Positions 47,178 through 56,594 of a stretch of DNA of 64,000 nt are shown piece after piece. Position numbers and translations under genes: made by a program. The notes below the pieces were generated by a model that saw only the letters and a list, made by a program, of their open reading frames with translations, was not told the origin of the DNA and did no database searches. Origin of the DNA: Pseudomonas bubulae. GTDB lineage: Bacteria > Pseudomonadota > Gammaproteobacteria > Pseudomonadales > Pseudomonadaceae. How positions within the stretch are numbered: position 1 is the first letter of the stretch; every line of letters starts with the position of its first letter. The DNA lies in the NCBI RefSeq assembly GCF_037023725.1, contig NZ_CP146077.1:1649001-1713000 (forward strand). The letters are read 5' to 3'.

Positions 47178-48572
47178 TCAGGTCGGGGAGCGCCACCCTA
47201 ACCCAAGACTCTTTTGCAGGGCTATGTAGTCCTTGATCAACTGACCGTCACTGTGAACCCGGTCCTGTTCGGCGCGGTAGCGGGTGCGTTCGGCGTCCAG
47301 CCAGTCGAGCACGCTGCTGGTACCGGCGCGGTATCGCTGTTCGGTCAGGGTGGATGCGCGTACGGCGCTGGTTTCGACCCGGCCCAGGGTGCCCCTGCGC
47401 TGGCGTTCGTTACCGTAGCGGGCCAATGCCACATCGGCATCGCGCAGGGCACCGAGCACGCTGCTGCGGTACCTGGCCAGGGCTTCGTCGCGTCCGGCTT
47501 CGGCCTGTTTGACCTGGGCCTGCACGCGGCCAAAGTCCAGCCAGTTCCACTGCAGATAGGGGACACCCAGGGCGCTGAGGTTGTCCTTGCGCAACAGATG
47601 GCCCGGCGCGCTGGCGCTGAAACTCAGGGAGCCGAACAGGCTGACCCTGGGAAATGCCGCCGCCTTGTGTTCTCCGATCTGCGCGGTGCTGGAGGCCAGC
47701 CGGCGTTCTGCAGCGCGGATGTCGGGGCGCTGTTGCAGCAACTGCGCCGGGTCACCGATATTGACCATGGCGGGCAGTGCCGGCAGCGCGGCTTCGGTGC
47801 CCAAACGGGTGTCCAGGGCGCCGGGCTCGAGACCGCTGAGCAAGGCCAGTTCGTCGAGGGATTCAATCACTTCCAGCTCCAGGGCGATGGACGCGGCACG
47901 GGTGGTTTCGACCTGGGTGGCGATGCGTTCACGGTCCAGTTCCGAGGCGGTTCCCTGGGCCAGGCGCTGCCCGGTAAAGTCCAGCAACTGGCGCTCAAGC
48001 TGTTCGGACTGGCGGGCGATGCGCAGCCGCTGTTGCTGGTCGCGCAGGCCGATATAGGCCTGGCCCACTTCAGCGGCCAGTTGCACATGGGCGTCGGCCA
48101 GATCCGCCTGTACGGCATCTGCTTCGGCACTGGCTGCTTCTACCGCGCGGCGGCTGGCGCCGAAAATATCCAGCTCCCAGCTGGCATCGAAACCGCTCAG
48201 GTACAGGTGGGTGGCGTCGGTCTGGCTGTCACCCGAGCCGGTGTAAAGCGCCGCTGCCGTGGCCGAGCTTTTGGGCATCTGGTTGCTGCGTTTTTCCGCC
48301 AGTCCGGCGCGGGCCTGGCGTAACCGCGCGGCGGCCGCTTGCAGATCGGGGCTGTGGCCCAGTGCACTGTCGATCAACTGGTTGAGCACCGGGTCATTGA
48401 GGTCGCGCCACCATTCGGCAACCTGTGCTGTTTGCGCCTGGGTGCCAGCCACCTGACGGGCAAAGTCCCTGTCTTGCAGGTGGCTGTCGGGTGCCGCGTG
48501 ATAGTCCGGGCCCAAGGTGCAGCCCACCAGCAACAACGGACCCAACAGGCTCAAGGGTTTGCAAGCGATCAT
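47178..48572 (-). CDS. NodT/OprM-type outer-membrane efflux lipoprotein
   Basis: 464 residues from ATG 48572, two bases after the MFS stop and with AGGA upstream; the longer frame has no support. Lipoprotein signal MIACKPLSLLGPLLLVGC (Cys18) followed by TLGPDYHAAP, the standard NodT/OprM opening. Two outer-membrane efflux repeats with WWRDLNDPVLNQLI and YRAGTSSVLDWLDAERTRY. Forms the exit duct for the EmrAB-like pair encoded upstream in the same operon. Confidence 0.92.
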   Translation of the reverse strand: MIACKPLSLLGPLLLVGCTLGPDYHAAPDSHLQDRDFARQVAGTQAQTAQVAEWWRDLNDPVLNQLIDSALGHSPDLQAAAARLRQARAGLAEKRSNQMPKSSATAAALYTGSGDSQTDATHLYLSGFDASWELDIFGASRRAVEAASAEADAVQADLADAHVQLAAEVGQAYIGLRDQQQRLRIARQSEQLERQLLDFTGQRLAQGTASELDRERIATQVETTRAASIALELEVIESLDELALLSGLEPGALDTRLGTEAALPALPAMVNIGDPAQLLQQRPDIRAAERRLASSTAQIGEHKAAAFPRVSLFGSLSFSASAPGHLLRKDNLSALGVPYLQWNWLDFGRVQAQVKQAEAGRDEALARYRSSVLGALRDADVALARYGNERQRRGTLGRVETSAVRASTLTEQRYRAGTSSVLDWLDAERTRYRAEQDRVHSDGQLIKDYIALQKSLGLGWRSPT

Positions 48573-48574
48573 GG

Positions 48575-50164
48575 TCAGTGTCCTGTGTTCAATGGCGTAC
48601 CGGCAGGCGGTTTTTTTAGAAAGAGGGCGAGGGGCAGACACAAAAGCAAGGCGATGCCGAGCACGTAGAAGGTTTCGCTGTAGGTCATCACTTGCGCCTG
48701 AACCTGGATCTGCCCGGCCAGTTGACCCAGTGCCTGGAGCTGGGCATGGGCGAGATCGCCGTGCTCAGCGAAAAAGCCCTGGGCGGACGCTGCAAGCTGA
48801 GTGTGAGCTTCGACCGACTGTACGCTTACGGCATCGCGCAAGGTGGCGTCATGGAAGCTGCTGCGCCGCTCGATAAACGTCCCCAGCAGCGCCAGCCCCA
48901 CCGAGCCGCCGAGGTTGCGCGCCATGTTGTAGATACCCGCAGCCTCACCCGCCACGTGGGCCGGCACGCAGCTCATGGAGGCCTGATTGAGCGGCATCAT
49001 CGCCATTACCTGGCCCAGGCCCAGCAGCAGTTGGGTGCGAGTGAAATTCTCGCCCACGCTGTCGGCGGTCAGCCCCATGGCCAACAGGCAACTGCTGGCC
49101 AGGCAACCGAGGCCAAGCATGACCATGATGCGGGTATCCACGCGGCCAAGCAGGCGTGGCAAAACAGGCATCATCAAAAACGCCGGCAAACCCGACATCA
49201 GCATCACCGCTCCGGATTGCTGAGCATTGAAACCGGCAATATTGCTCAGAAATTGCGGCAGTACAAAGGCCACGCAATACAGTCCGCAGCCCACCACAAA
49301 TACAATCGCGATCACGCTGGCAAAGCGCGGATTGAGCAGGAGTTTCAGACGCACAATCGGCGTCTTCGACAGCCTCTGGGCAATCAGCAGCAAGGCGATC
49401 CCGGACACCGCCAGCAGGCTCAGGCCGATGATGTGCGAAGACTCGAACCAGCGCTCGCGATTGCCTTCTTCGAGTACCACGGTCATGGCGCTAAGGCCCA
49501 CGGTCAGGCCGATAATCCCCAGCCAGTCGGCCTTGATAAACGCTTGCCAGTTGCTCGGGCTTTTTTTCAGACCCTGACTGAGCATCACCAGCAGCAAGGC
49601 GCACACCGGAATGTTCAGAAAGAAACACCAGCGCCAGCTGAAGTTTTCGGTCAGGGTGCCGCCCAATACCGGGCCCAGCAGTGGCCCGAGCAGTACGATC
49701 AGGCCGAACATTGTCATGCCGATGGGCATTTGATGGCGAGGTAAGCGGGTGGCCACCAACACCTGCGCCGTGGGAATCATGGCCCCCCCGGCAAAGCCCT
49801 GGCCGAGCCGGCCAATGACCATCTGCGGCAAGGTTTCGCTAATGCCGCACAGGATCGAAAACAGACTGAACAGAATCGCGTTGCCGATCAGGAAATTGCG
49901 CAGCCCGAACACCCGTGTCAGCCAGGCGGTTAACGGGATCATGACAATTTCAGCCATCAGATAGCCGGTCGAGATCCATGTGCCTTCGGTGCCAGAGGCG
50001 CCAATCTGGCCCTGAATCTGAGGCAGGGCGGCGTTGGTGATGGAGATGTCCAGCGTGGCCATCAACGCGCCCAATGCGCCAGCAAAGACCACAATCCAGT
50101 CGCTGGTACTGGCGTTTGCCCGGGGCGGTTGCAGCGCTGCGGATGCAGCAACAGCACTAGCCAC
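48575..50164 (-). CDS. DHA2-type MFS multidrug exporter (EmrB-like)
   Basis: About 529 residues, fourteen helices. Proton-coupled drug exporter working with the adaptor and outer-membrane channel on either side. Motif at helix 1 LMATLDISITNAALPQIQGQI, the DHA2 motif GLGQVMAMMPLNQAS and motif C GPLLGPVLGGTLTENFSWRW are clear. GTG 50164 overlaps the adaptor stop by eight bases and is the best available start, but no strong ribosome site is seen, so the exact start is uncertain (a TTG at 50212 is the alternative). Confidence 0.9.
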   Translation of the reverse strand: MASAVAASAALQPPRANASTSDWIVVFAGALGALMATLDISITNAALPQIQGQIGASGTEGTWISTGYLMAEIVMIPLTAWLTRVFGLRNFLIGNAILFSLFSILCGISETLPQMVIGRLGQGFAGGAMIPTAQVLVATRLPRHQMPIGMTMFGLIVLLGPLLGPVLGGTLTENFSWRWCFFLNIPVCALLLVMLSQGLKKSPSNWQAFIKADWLGIIGLTVGLSAMTVVLEEGNRERWFESSHIIGLSLLAVSGIALLLIAQRLSKTPIVRLKLLLNPRFASVIAIVFVVGCGLYCVAFVLPQFLSNIAGFNAQQSGAVMLMSGLPAFLMMPVLPRLLGRVDTRIMVMLGLGCLASSCLLAMGLTADSVGENFTRTQLLLGLGQVMAMMPLNQASMSCVPAHVAGEAAGIYNMARNLGGSVGLALLGTFIERRSSFHDATLRDAVSVQSVEAHTQLAASAQGFFAEHGDLAHAQLQALGQLAGQIQVQAQVMTYSETFYVLGIALLLCLPLALFLKKPPAGTPLNTGH

Positions 50165-51239
50165 GATGGGTGTCGACGTCGACAGTGGCCGACAGCCCCG
50201 GCATCCACTCAATGCCTTTATCGGCAGAGGGGTTCAGGCGAATGCGCACCGGCACCCGCTGTACGATCTTGGTGAAGTTGCCGGTGGCGTTGTTGGACGG
50301 CAGCAGGGCGAACTGTGAGCCGGTACCGGGCGACAGGCTTTCAACCACACCCTCAAATTTTATCCCCGGCCAGGCATCGATATGCACCGCCACGGTCTGG
50401 CCGGGGTGCATGCGCTCGATCTGGGTTTCCTTGAAGTTGGCGGTCAGGTAGACCTCATCGAGGGGCACTATGGTCATCAGGCGCGTTCCGGGTTGCAGGT
50501 ATTGGCCCACCCGCACCGAGCGGCTGCCGACGCGGCCGGCCAGGGAGCTGTAAACCACGGTGTCCTGTTCATCAAGCTTGCTTTGGCGGGTGCTGGCCTG
50601 GGCGCTGGCCAGTTGTGCACGGGCTTGTTCAATGGCGGCGCGCTGGGTGTGCAATTGGCGCTGGGCAACGTTCAGTGCCGCCGCCTGGGCAGCCCGCCTT
50701 GCGCTGGCCTGACGCAGGGCGTTGCGCAGCTCGGCCATGCGCTCCTGCGTCTCGGCGCCACTTTCGGCCAGGGGCGCGTAGCGTTTGACCTGTGCGGCGG
50801 CGTACTGCTCGTTGGCGCTTTCACCTTCCAGCTGCGCCTGCACCTGGGCAATGGACGCGCCGTGCTGCTCAAGCTCGGCTTCGCCCCGGGCAATATCGGC
50901 CTCGGCTGCGCGAATGGCCGCTTCGGATTTTTCCCGCGCCGCCTGATAAGTCCGCACATCGAGGCGCACCAGCGGCTGGCCGACGCTGACGGTCTGGTTG
51001 TCGCTGACATACACCTCGCTCACCGTACCTGCGATCTTGGCGGCTACGCTCAGGCTGTCGGCCTGCAGGTAGGCGTCGTTGGTGCTTTCGATAAAACGCC
51101 CCACATTCCACCAGTGTGCACCCCATATGGCAGCACCCAGCAGCGCGCCCAGGCCGAGAGCCCCCAGCGCCAGGGTTTTACCAGGCTGGCGTTTGGGCCT
51201 GATCTTGATCGATGGGTCTAGGGCCTGATGTGCGGTCAT
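50157..51239 (-). CDS. EmrA-like periplasmic adaptor of an MFS efflux system
   Basis: 360 residues from ATG 51239 with GAGAG upstream; an earlier in-frame codon is discounted because it would place the start inside the operator palindrome. Helix near residues 24-42, then ESTNDAYLQADSLSVAAKIAGTVSEVYV (EmrA/HlyD biotinyl-lipoyl half), long Gln/Ala/Arg-rich hairpin, and GRVGSRSVRVGQYLQPGTRLMTIVPLDEVYLTANFKETQ, a hallmark of EmrA. First gene of the adaptor-exporter-channel operon and divergent from the TetR-type regulator. Confidence 0.92.
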   Translation of the reverse strand: MTAHQALDPSIKIRPKRQPGKTLALGALGLGALLGAAIWGAHWWNVGRFIESTNDAYLQADSLSVAAKIAGTVSEVYVSDNQTVSVGQPLVRLDVRTYQAAREKSEAAIRAAEADIARGEAELEQHGASIAQVQAQLEGESANEQYAAAQVKRYAPLAESGAETQERMAELRNALRQASARRAAQAAALNVAQRQLHTQRAAIEQARAQLASAQASTRQSKLDEQDTVVYSSLAGRVGSRSVRVGQYLQPGTRLMTIVPLDEVYLTANFKETQIERMHPGQTVAVHIDAWPGIKFEGVVESLSPGTGSQFALLPSNNATGNFTKIVQRVPVRIRLNPSADKGIEWMPGLSATVDVDTHRG

Positions 51240-51248
51240 GGTGCTCTC

Positions 51249-51285
51249 AATTGTTATCGGTTGTAACAATTATTACGATCGGTAA
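51249..51285. promoter_or_regulatory. Candidate operators between emrA-like and tetR-like genes
   Basis: A perfect 8-base inverted repeat AATTGTTA-TCGGTTG-TAACAATT (51249-51271) and a second near-palindrome TTACGATCGGTAA (51273-51285) lie side by side in the 107-base divergent spacer, starting ten bases from the adaptor start. This is the expected spot for TetR-family control of both transcripts. Promoter boxes were not resolved. Confidence 0.6.
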
Positions 51286-51346
51286 AATTATGTCAATCGA
51301 TATAAATTCAGGCACACTCCCGTCTTCATCGATCAAGGAGAAGCCC

Positions 51347-52042
51347 ATGACCACGATTCACCGGCGCCGACCTGCCAGCGAAGGCGGCTATACGTGTGGG
51401 GATGAAACCAGTGCGCGGATTATCGAAGCGGCCCTCAACCTGTTTGGCGAGCGTGGCTACGAGGGCGCTTCGACCCGCGATATCGCCGAATTGGCGGGGG
51501 TTAATGCACCGGCGCTCAATTACTACTTCAAGAACAAGGAAGGGGTGTATAGCGCCTGCACCGAGTACATGGTGGAGCGGATCTGGGATTACCTGGCGCC
51601 GACCATCGAAGCGGCCCAGGCGCTGCTGGGCACGCGGCCGGACACCGAACAGCTGATCGACACCTTCTGCGCCATCCAGAGCAAGATTGCCGAATTCATG
51701 CTGGTGTCCAACCGTACCAACAGCTGGCGCAAGTTCTATGCGCGGGAGCAGGCGGGGCTGGGCCCCAGCGCCGGTGAAGAAATGATCAGCCAGCGTATAG
51801 GCCAGCGCATTATCGGCGTGACCAGCGGAATCATTTCGCGGCTGATGGGCCCGGATGCCAGTGATGAAGAATGCATCCTGCGCTCCATGACCCTGACCGG
51901 GCAGTTACTGCCGTTTCACCTGACCCGCACCAGCTCGCTGAAGTCACTGGGCTGGGACACACTGACGGCCGAGCGTTACGCCATGCTGATGGGCATTGTG
52001 CGCGAGCAGACCGTGACCCTGTTGCGCGGGTTGGTGCGCTAA
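51347..52042 (+). CDS. TetR-family regulator, CecR-like (DUF1956)
   Basis: 231 residues from ATG 51347, preceded by AAGGAG. N-terminal helix-turn-helix (ARIIEAALNLFGERGYEGAS, TRDIAELAGVNAPALNYYFKNKEGVYSAC) is a clear TetR domain. The long C-terminal ligand domain (YMVERIWDYLAP, FMLVSNRTNSWRKFYAREQAGLGPSAGEEM) resembles CecR/YbiH, repressors found beside efflux genes. Divergent from the EmrA-like operon and presumably its repressor. A REPIN follows the stop. Confidence 0.88.
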   Translation: MTTIHRRRPASEGGYTCGDETSARIIEAALNLFGERGYEGASTRDIAELAGVNAPALNYYFKNKEGVYSACTEYMVERIWDYLAPTIEAAQALLGTRPDTEQLIDTFCAIQSKIAEFMLVSNRTNSWRKFYAREQAGLGPSAGEEMISQRIGQRIIGVTSGIISRLMGPDASDEECILRSMTLTGQLLPFHLTRTSSLKSLGWDTLTAERYAMLMGIVREQTVTLLRGLVR

Positions 52043-52053
52043 GACCTGCAACT

Positions 52054-52104
52054 GTGGGAGCGAGCCTGCTCGCGAACGCCCTTCGCGAGCAGGCTCGCTC
52101 CCAC
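52054..52104. repeat. REPIN between the tetR-like gene and tauC
   Basis: Perfect 23-base inverted repeat (GTGGGAGCGAGCCTG, then CTCGCGAA, and complement) around CGCCC. Same family as the copy at 25.0 kb. It separates two convergent genes and may act as a transcription barrier. Confidence 0.85.
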
Positions 52105-52126
52105 TGGGCCGGCTACGGGTTTTCAT

Positions 52127-52996
52127 TTATCCCCGGCCCTTCCACGGCACCAGTTTGCGCTCCAGCCAGCGCATGCCCAGATCGAACAGCAGGGCCAGCG
52201 CTCCGATCACCAGAATGCCCATGATCACCACATCAGTGGCCATGAACTTGGACGCCGTCAGCACCATAAAGCCCAGCCCGGCCGTGGCCGCGACCATTTC
52301 GGCGGCCACCAGGGTGGTCCAGCCAAAGCCGATGGCGATGCGCATGCCGGTCAGAATTTCCGGCAGGGCTGCCGGCATGATCACCTGCCTGAGCACTTGC
52401 CCGCGGCTGGCGCCCATCGAATAGGCCGCGTGGATCTGCTCAATGGCCACCGACTTGACCCCGGCCCGGGCACTGAGTGCCAGCGGGGCAAACATCGCCA
52501 GGTAGATCAGGAGGATTTTTGAGCCTTCACCGATACCCATCCAGATCACCACCAACGGCAGATAGGCCAGCGGCGGCAGCGGGCGGTAAAACTCCACCAG
52601 TGGGTCGAACACGCCTCGGGCCACCCGATTGACCCCCATCAAAATACCCACCGGGATTGCCGTCAGCACCGCCAGCGCAAACGCGCCAAACACCCGCAGG
52701 GCACTCCAGCCGATATGTGTCCACAGGCTGGCATCGGCAAACCCGTCGCGGCTGACATCCACGATCTGCGCCCATACCGCCTGGGGCGAGGGCAAAAACA
52801 GCGGCTTGATCCAACCGCCATTGGTGGCGAAAAACCACAAGGCGAACACGACACAAATCGTGCCCAGGCTCAGCCCCATACTGGAGCCGTTGCCCGGTGC
52901 GCCATATTGCTCGCCCGGCTTTGCCGGCGCGGCGCGGCGCAGTTCATGGAGGGTGCGCAGCACGGCATTGCGTTGTTTTTCATCCAAAAGGCTCAT
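52127..52996 (-). CDS. tauC: Taurine-type ABC importer permease
   Basis: 289 residues. Inner-membrane permease of the SsuC/TauC family, about six helices after a hydrophilic N-terminus of roughly 40 residues. LPLVVIWMGIGEGSKILLIYLAMFAPLALSARAGV contains the EAA-type coupling region (MGASRGQVLRQVIMPAALPEIL). The start ATG overlaps the tauB stop (TAATG). Third gene of the tauABC transcript. Assignment to taurine rather than other sulfonates rests on the adjoining genes. Confidence 0.88.
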   Translation of the reverse strand: MSLLDEKQRNAVLRTLHELRRAAPAKPGEQYGAPGNGSSMGLSLGTICVVFALWFFATNGGWIKPLFLPSPQAVWAQIVDVSRDGFADASLWTHIGWSALRVFGAFALAVLTAIPVGILMGVNRVARGVFDPLVEFYRPLPPLAYLPLVVIWMGIGEGSKILLIYLAMFAPLALSARAGVKSVAIEQIHAAYSMGASRGQVLRQVIMPAALPEILTGMRIAIGFGWTTLVAAEMVAATAGLGFMVLTASKFMATDVVIMGILVIGALALLFDLGMRWLERKLVPWKGRG

Positions 52997-53832
52997 TACG
53001 CTGCCTCCTCGTCACCGTGGATGATGCTCAGGATCTGCTCGCGCAGGGCGATGAAATCGGGACTGGATTTTACGGCGCGAGCGTCGCGGCACTTGAGAAA
53101 GCGCTGGCCGAAATCCACCGAAAACTCGTGGGTGATACGCCCCGGGCGTGGCGACATGATGATCAGTCGGGTGGCCATAAACAGCGCTTCTTCGACGTCA
53201 TGGGTGATAAAAAACATCATCTTTTGCGTGCGCTGCCAGATCTCCAGGATCAGCTCCTGCAAGCGTTCGCGGGTCAGGGCGTCCAGTGCGCCGAGGGGCT
53301 CGTCGAGCAGCAGCATCTTCGGGTCATTGGTCAGGGCGCGGGCAATCCCGACCCGTTGCTGCATACCGCCCGACAGCTGATAAGTGGCGTGATCGCGAAA
53401 CTCCGCCAACCCGGTCAACTGCAAAAAATGCAGGGCACGTTCTTCGCGTTCGACCTTGGGGATACCGCGCAACTTGAGACCGAAGGCCACGTTGTCGATC
53501 ACATTCAGCCACGGCAGCAGCGCATGTTTCTGGAACACCACACCGCGTTCTGCGCCGGGGCCGGTGACCTGGTCACGCAGCTCGGCGCCGTCGATGCGCT
53601 CGGGCACCTGGCCGTGATAGTCGCCCAGGGTAATCACCCCGCTGCTGGGCTGGATAAACCCGGCCATCAGGTTGAGCAGTGTGGTCTTGCCGCACCCTGA
53701 AGCACCCAGGGCGACGACAAAATCACCGGCGGCAATGTCCAGATTGACCCCGGACAGAGCCCTTACCGGCTGACCCTTTTGCTGCCCGGGGTAGAGCACC
53801 GACACATCATGAATTTTTAGGCTGAGGGGCAT
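52996..53832 (-). CDS. tauB: Taurine-type ABC importer ATPase
   Basis: 278 residues from ATG 53832, preceded by GAGGAA; the 63-base upstream extension runs into tauA and is rejected. Walker [11 protein letters not shown]-loop [21 protein letters not shown], signature LSGGMQQR, Walker [13 protein letters not shown], switch His in [14 protein letters not shown]. This is the TauB/SsuB nitrate-sulfonate class. It begins within 44 bases of the tauA stop and overlaps tauC by one base. Confidence 0.9.
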   Translation of the reverse strand: MPLSLKIHDVSVLYPGQQKGQPVRALSGVNLDIAAGDFVVALGASGCGKTTLLNLMAGFIQPSSGVITLGDYHGQVPERIDGAELRDQVTGPGAERGVVFQKHALLPWLNVIDNVAFGLKLRGIPKVEREERALHFLQLTGLAEFRDHATYQLSGGMQQRVGIARALTNDPKMLLLDEPLGALDALTRERLQELILEIWQRTQKMMFFITHDVEEALFMATRLIIMSPRPGRITHEFSVDFGQRFLKCRDARAVKSSPDFIALREQILSIIHGDEEAA

Positions 53833-53875
53833 GGCGTGTTCCTCGTCAATTAACTTGATGCCCTGTGGGAGCGGG

Positions 53876-54874
53876 TTATTGGGCGTTTTGCACAAACGTC
53901 GGGTTGATCGCCGCGCTGTAGTCAGGCAGCAAGGCCGGGATTTTCTTTTGAGCTTTCAAGAACTCGGCGGTGGCGGCCAGTGCCTTGGCAGCGCCACCGC
54001 CCAGCCACGTCGGGCCGGCCTGTTCGCTGGCCAGCGGGAACTGGTACAGCGCCAGCACCGGTGGTACTTCTTCAGGTTTGGCCCCGGACTGCTTGGCCAC
54101 GTTGATGACCTGCGGCGAGTCGGCGGTCCAGGATTTTGGCGCCTTGACGTAACCCGCGGTGCTGTCTTGCAGCACCTGGGTGAACGCCTGCATGCCGGGG
54201 CCGTTGGCGGCAGCGAATTGTTTATCTACCACCAGGCCGTCGAAGGTGGCCTTGCCCCAGTCGGTCAGTTGGCCCGAAGTCAACAGCACATGGCCGCTTT
54301 GCTTGAGACGGCCCAGGGCCGGATCCCAGATAAACGCCGCGTCGATATCACCGCGCTCCCAGGCTGCGGGGATATCCGAAGGTTGCAGGTTGATAACCTT
54401 GACCTTGCCGGTCAGGCCAAACTGCTCAAGGGCAAACAACGCGTGAAAGTGGGTGGTGGAGACAAAGGGTACGGCGAGGGTTTTGCCGGCCAGGTCCTGT
54501 GGCGCGACGATACCGCTGCCATTGCGTACCACCAGCGCCTCGGCATCGGCAATGTTGTCCAGAATCCAGAACAATTGCGCATCCACACCGCGGCTCACGG
54601 CGGCGGCAATCGGGCTGCTGCCGGCGACCCCGATCTGCACATCGCCCGAGGCCATGGCCATCATCACGTCGCCGCCGCTGTCGAAGTTGCGCCACTGGAT
54701 ATCCCAGCCGGTAGCTTGCTCGAACTGCTTTTGCGCGATGGCGTCTTTCCAGGGCGCAAACATGCTTTGCACGCCGATGGTCACGGTCTGAGCGTGGGCA
54801 GTGGCTACCAGGCTCAGAGCGGTAAGGGGCAACAAGACGGTGCGACGGATCCATTTGTTCAGGGGCTTGAGCAT
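53876..54874 (-). CDS. tauA: Taurine-type periplasmic binding protein
   Basis: 332 residues with signal peptide [20 protein letters not shown] ending at AHA. Binding-protein fold close to Tau[66 protein letters not shown] and a mid-protein [17 protein letters not shown] stands before the ATG. First gene of tauABC; upstream is the CTGGATCTAA operator shared with the aminotransferase and exporter genes. No tauD dioxygenase follows, so desulfonation by that route is not encoded here. Confidence 0.9.
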   Translation of the reverse strand: MLKPLNKWIRRTVLLPLTALSLVATAHAQTVTIGVQSMFAPWKDAIAQKQFEQATGWDIQWRNFDSGGDVMMAMASGDVQIGVAGSSPIAAAVSRGVDAQLFWILDNIADAEALVVRNGSGIVAPQDLAGKTLAVPFVSTTHFHALFALEQFGLTGKVKVINLQPSDIPAAWERGDIDAAFIWDPALGRLKQSGHVLLTSGQLTDWGKATFDGLVVDKQFAAANGPGMQAFTQVLQDSTAGYVKAPKSWTADSPQVINVAKQSGAKPEEVPPVLALYQFPLASEQAGPTWLGGGAAKALAATAEFLKAQKKIPALLPDYSAAINPTFVQNAQ

Positions 54875-54945
54875 GGTGAGACTCCGGGCTGGGGGATGTC
54901 TGTTTTTTTGTCAGCCCGATCTTAGGCGCTGGCTCGGCGCTTGCT

Positions 54946-54977
54946 TTAGATCCAGTTGCTGCAAGCTGTGGTGCCAG
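54946..54977 (-). promoter_or_regulatory. Predicted MocR/TauR operator upstream of tauA
   Basis: On the minus strand CTGGCACCAC (54977-54968) and CTGGATCTAA (54955-54946) are direct half-sites 22 bases apart, pointing toward tauA and ending about 71 bases before its start. The same pair occurs at the aminotransferase and exporter promoters. It also lies in the spacer to the divergent MocR gene, so autoregulation is possible. Confidence 0.7.
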
Positions 54978-55058
54978 AGGTCGTTGCAGGCCTTGTGTGG
55001 CAAGGGCTGTAGCGCATCGGGTGCGCCATGACGGGGCGCCGGGCCAGGAGCTTGAACC

Positions 55059-56573
55059 ATGTTGGAGCGTTATTTTCGACCCTTCGAAGCTGGCCGGGGC
55101 TTACAGGAGCAACTGCGCGAGAGCTTGCTCAGCGCGATTCTGGACGGTGCCATGCCGCCCGGTGAGCCGATGCCGTCATCGCGCAAGCTGTGTGAGCTGC
55201 TCAACGTGTCGCGTAATACTGTGGTGCTGGTGTATGAGCAGTTGGTGCAGGATGGTTATCTGATCCCATCGGACCGGCGCGGTTTCTTTATCAACGAGAA
55301 GTACCTGCGCCAGCAGCTCAATGTCAGCCTCAAACCCGCCACGCAAAAAATCTTTGAGCGCCCCGACCATGCACCGGACTGGGAGGCGCGCCTGCAAAGC
55401 AGTTCGTCGCAGTTGCGGGCCATCGTCAAGCCGCGTAACTGGCGTGAGTATCGCTACCCGTTCATCTATGGTCAGGTCGAGGCGGATGAGCAAACCGCTG
55501 CCCGCTGGCGCGACTGTTCGCGCATCGCCAGCACCGGCGCACATATGCGCAGTTGGGTCGATGATCAAGTGATGCTCGACGATCCGTTGTTGGTCGAACA
55601 GATCGTCCAGCGTGTGTTGCCCAAACGCGGGATCAGCGTGTCGACGCAGGAAGTGATGATCACCATCGGCACGCAGAATTCGCTGTATATGCTCGCCAGG
55701 CTGCTGGGCCGCCCGGGGCTGGTGATGGGGCTGGAGGATCCGGGCTATGTGGACGCGCGCAATATTTTCAGCCTGAGTGGCTGCGCGTTGAAACCGCTGC
55801 GCATTGATCGCCAGGGGCTGGTGGTCAATGAGCAACTGGCCGACTGCGAGATGGTGTTTTGCACGCCCAGCCATCAGTCGCCCACTGGCGTGACCATGCC
55901 GCTGTACCGACGCCTGGAGCTGATGGCCAGTGCCCGTGAAAATGACTTGTTGATCATTGAGGACGACTACGAAAACGAACAGAATTTTTTGGGCAGCAAC
56001 CATCCGGCTTTGAAGAGTTTTGATGACAGCGGACGGGTGATCTATCTGGGCAGCTTGACCAAAAGCCTGCTGCCGGGGGTACGGTTGGGATTTATTGCCG
56101 CGGATGCCGAGCTGATCCATGAACTGCGGGCGCTGCGCCGTTACATCTACCGGCATCCGCCGTCGAACAACCAGCGTACGTTGGCGCTGTTTTTATCGAT
56201 GGGCCATTACGATGCCCATGCCCGGCGGTTGCGCGATCGGCTGGCGCGCAAGTGGCGGGTGATCAGCCGGGCCATGGCCGAGCATTTGCCGCAACTCAAT
56301 GCCAGCGGCATGGCGGGGGGCTCGTCGCTGTGGGTCAGTTGCCCGCCGGATGTGGATGCCTGGGTGTTGCAGCGGCTGGTGGCCAGGCGTGGTGTGTTGA
56401 TTGAACCGGGGGATATTCATTACTTGAGCGAGCAGCGGCCGCTCAACTGCTTTCGTCTGGGCTTCGGGGCGATTGCCGAAGAACTGATCGAGCCGGGGAT
56501 TGCGGCGCTGGGTGAGGCGTGGCGCGAGTTGAAAGCCCCTCACCCCATCCCTCTCCCTCTGGGAGAGGGCTAG
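55059..56573 (+). CDS. MocR-family regulator, TauR-like
   Basis: 504 residues; AGGAG before the ATG. GntR-type winged helix (MPPGEPMPSSRKLCELLNVSRNTVVLVYEQLVQDGYL) plus aminotransferase-like PLP domain with Schiff-base Lys in YLGSLTKSLLPGVRLGFI and the Asp of IIEDDYENE. TauR in Rhodobacter is such a protein and activates taurine genes through direct repeats containing CTGGACTTAA, close to the repeats seen here. Divergent from tauABC and convergent with the aminotransferase gene. The last 12 residues (APHPIPLPLGEG) and the stop codon derive from an inserted palindromic repeat. Confidence 0.88.
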   Translation: MLERYFRPFEAGRGLQEQLRESLLSAILDGAMPPGEPMPSSRKLCELLNVSRNTVVLVYEQLVQDGYLIPSDRRGFFINEKYLRQQLNVSLKPATQKIFERPDHAPDWEARLQSSSSQLRAIVKPRNWREYRYPFIYGQVEADEQTAARWRDCSRIASTGAHMRSWVDDQVMLDDPLLVEQIVQRVLPKRGISVSTQEVMITIGTQNSLYMLARLLGRPGLVMGLEDPGYVDARNIFSLSGCALKPLRIDRQGLVVNEQLADCEMVFCTPSHQSPTGVTMPLYRRLELMASARENDLLIIEDDYENEQNFLGSNHPALKSFDDSGRVIYLGSLTKSLLPGVRLGFIAADAELIHELRALRRYIYRHPPSNNQRTLALFLSMGHYDAHARRLRDRLARKWRVISRAMAEHLPQLNASGMAGGSSLWVSCPPDVDAWVLQRLVARRGVLIEPGDIHYLSEQRPLNCFRLGFGAIAEELIEPGIAALGEAWRELKAPHPIPLPLGEG

Positions 56574-56581
56574 GGTGAGGG
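56537..56581. repeat. Dispersed palindromic repeat (CCCTCACCC/GGGTGAGGG type)
   Basis: CCCTCACCC-CATC-CCTCTCCC and GGGAGAGG-GCTA-GGGTGAGGG are inverted around TCT. The repeat forms the end of the MocR gene, including its TAG stop, and lies between two convergent genes, so it may also work as a terminator. Confidence 0.8.
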
Positions 56582-56594
56582 ACTTGCTTTAGCC

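Noticed and set aside
52127..54874. Assignment of the importer to alkanesulfonates (ssuABC)
   Set aside because: No ssuD or ssuE gene adjoins, the binding protein looks TauA-like, and the aminotransferase/SDR/exporter context favours taurine. It remains a secondary possibility.
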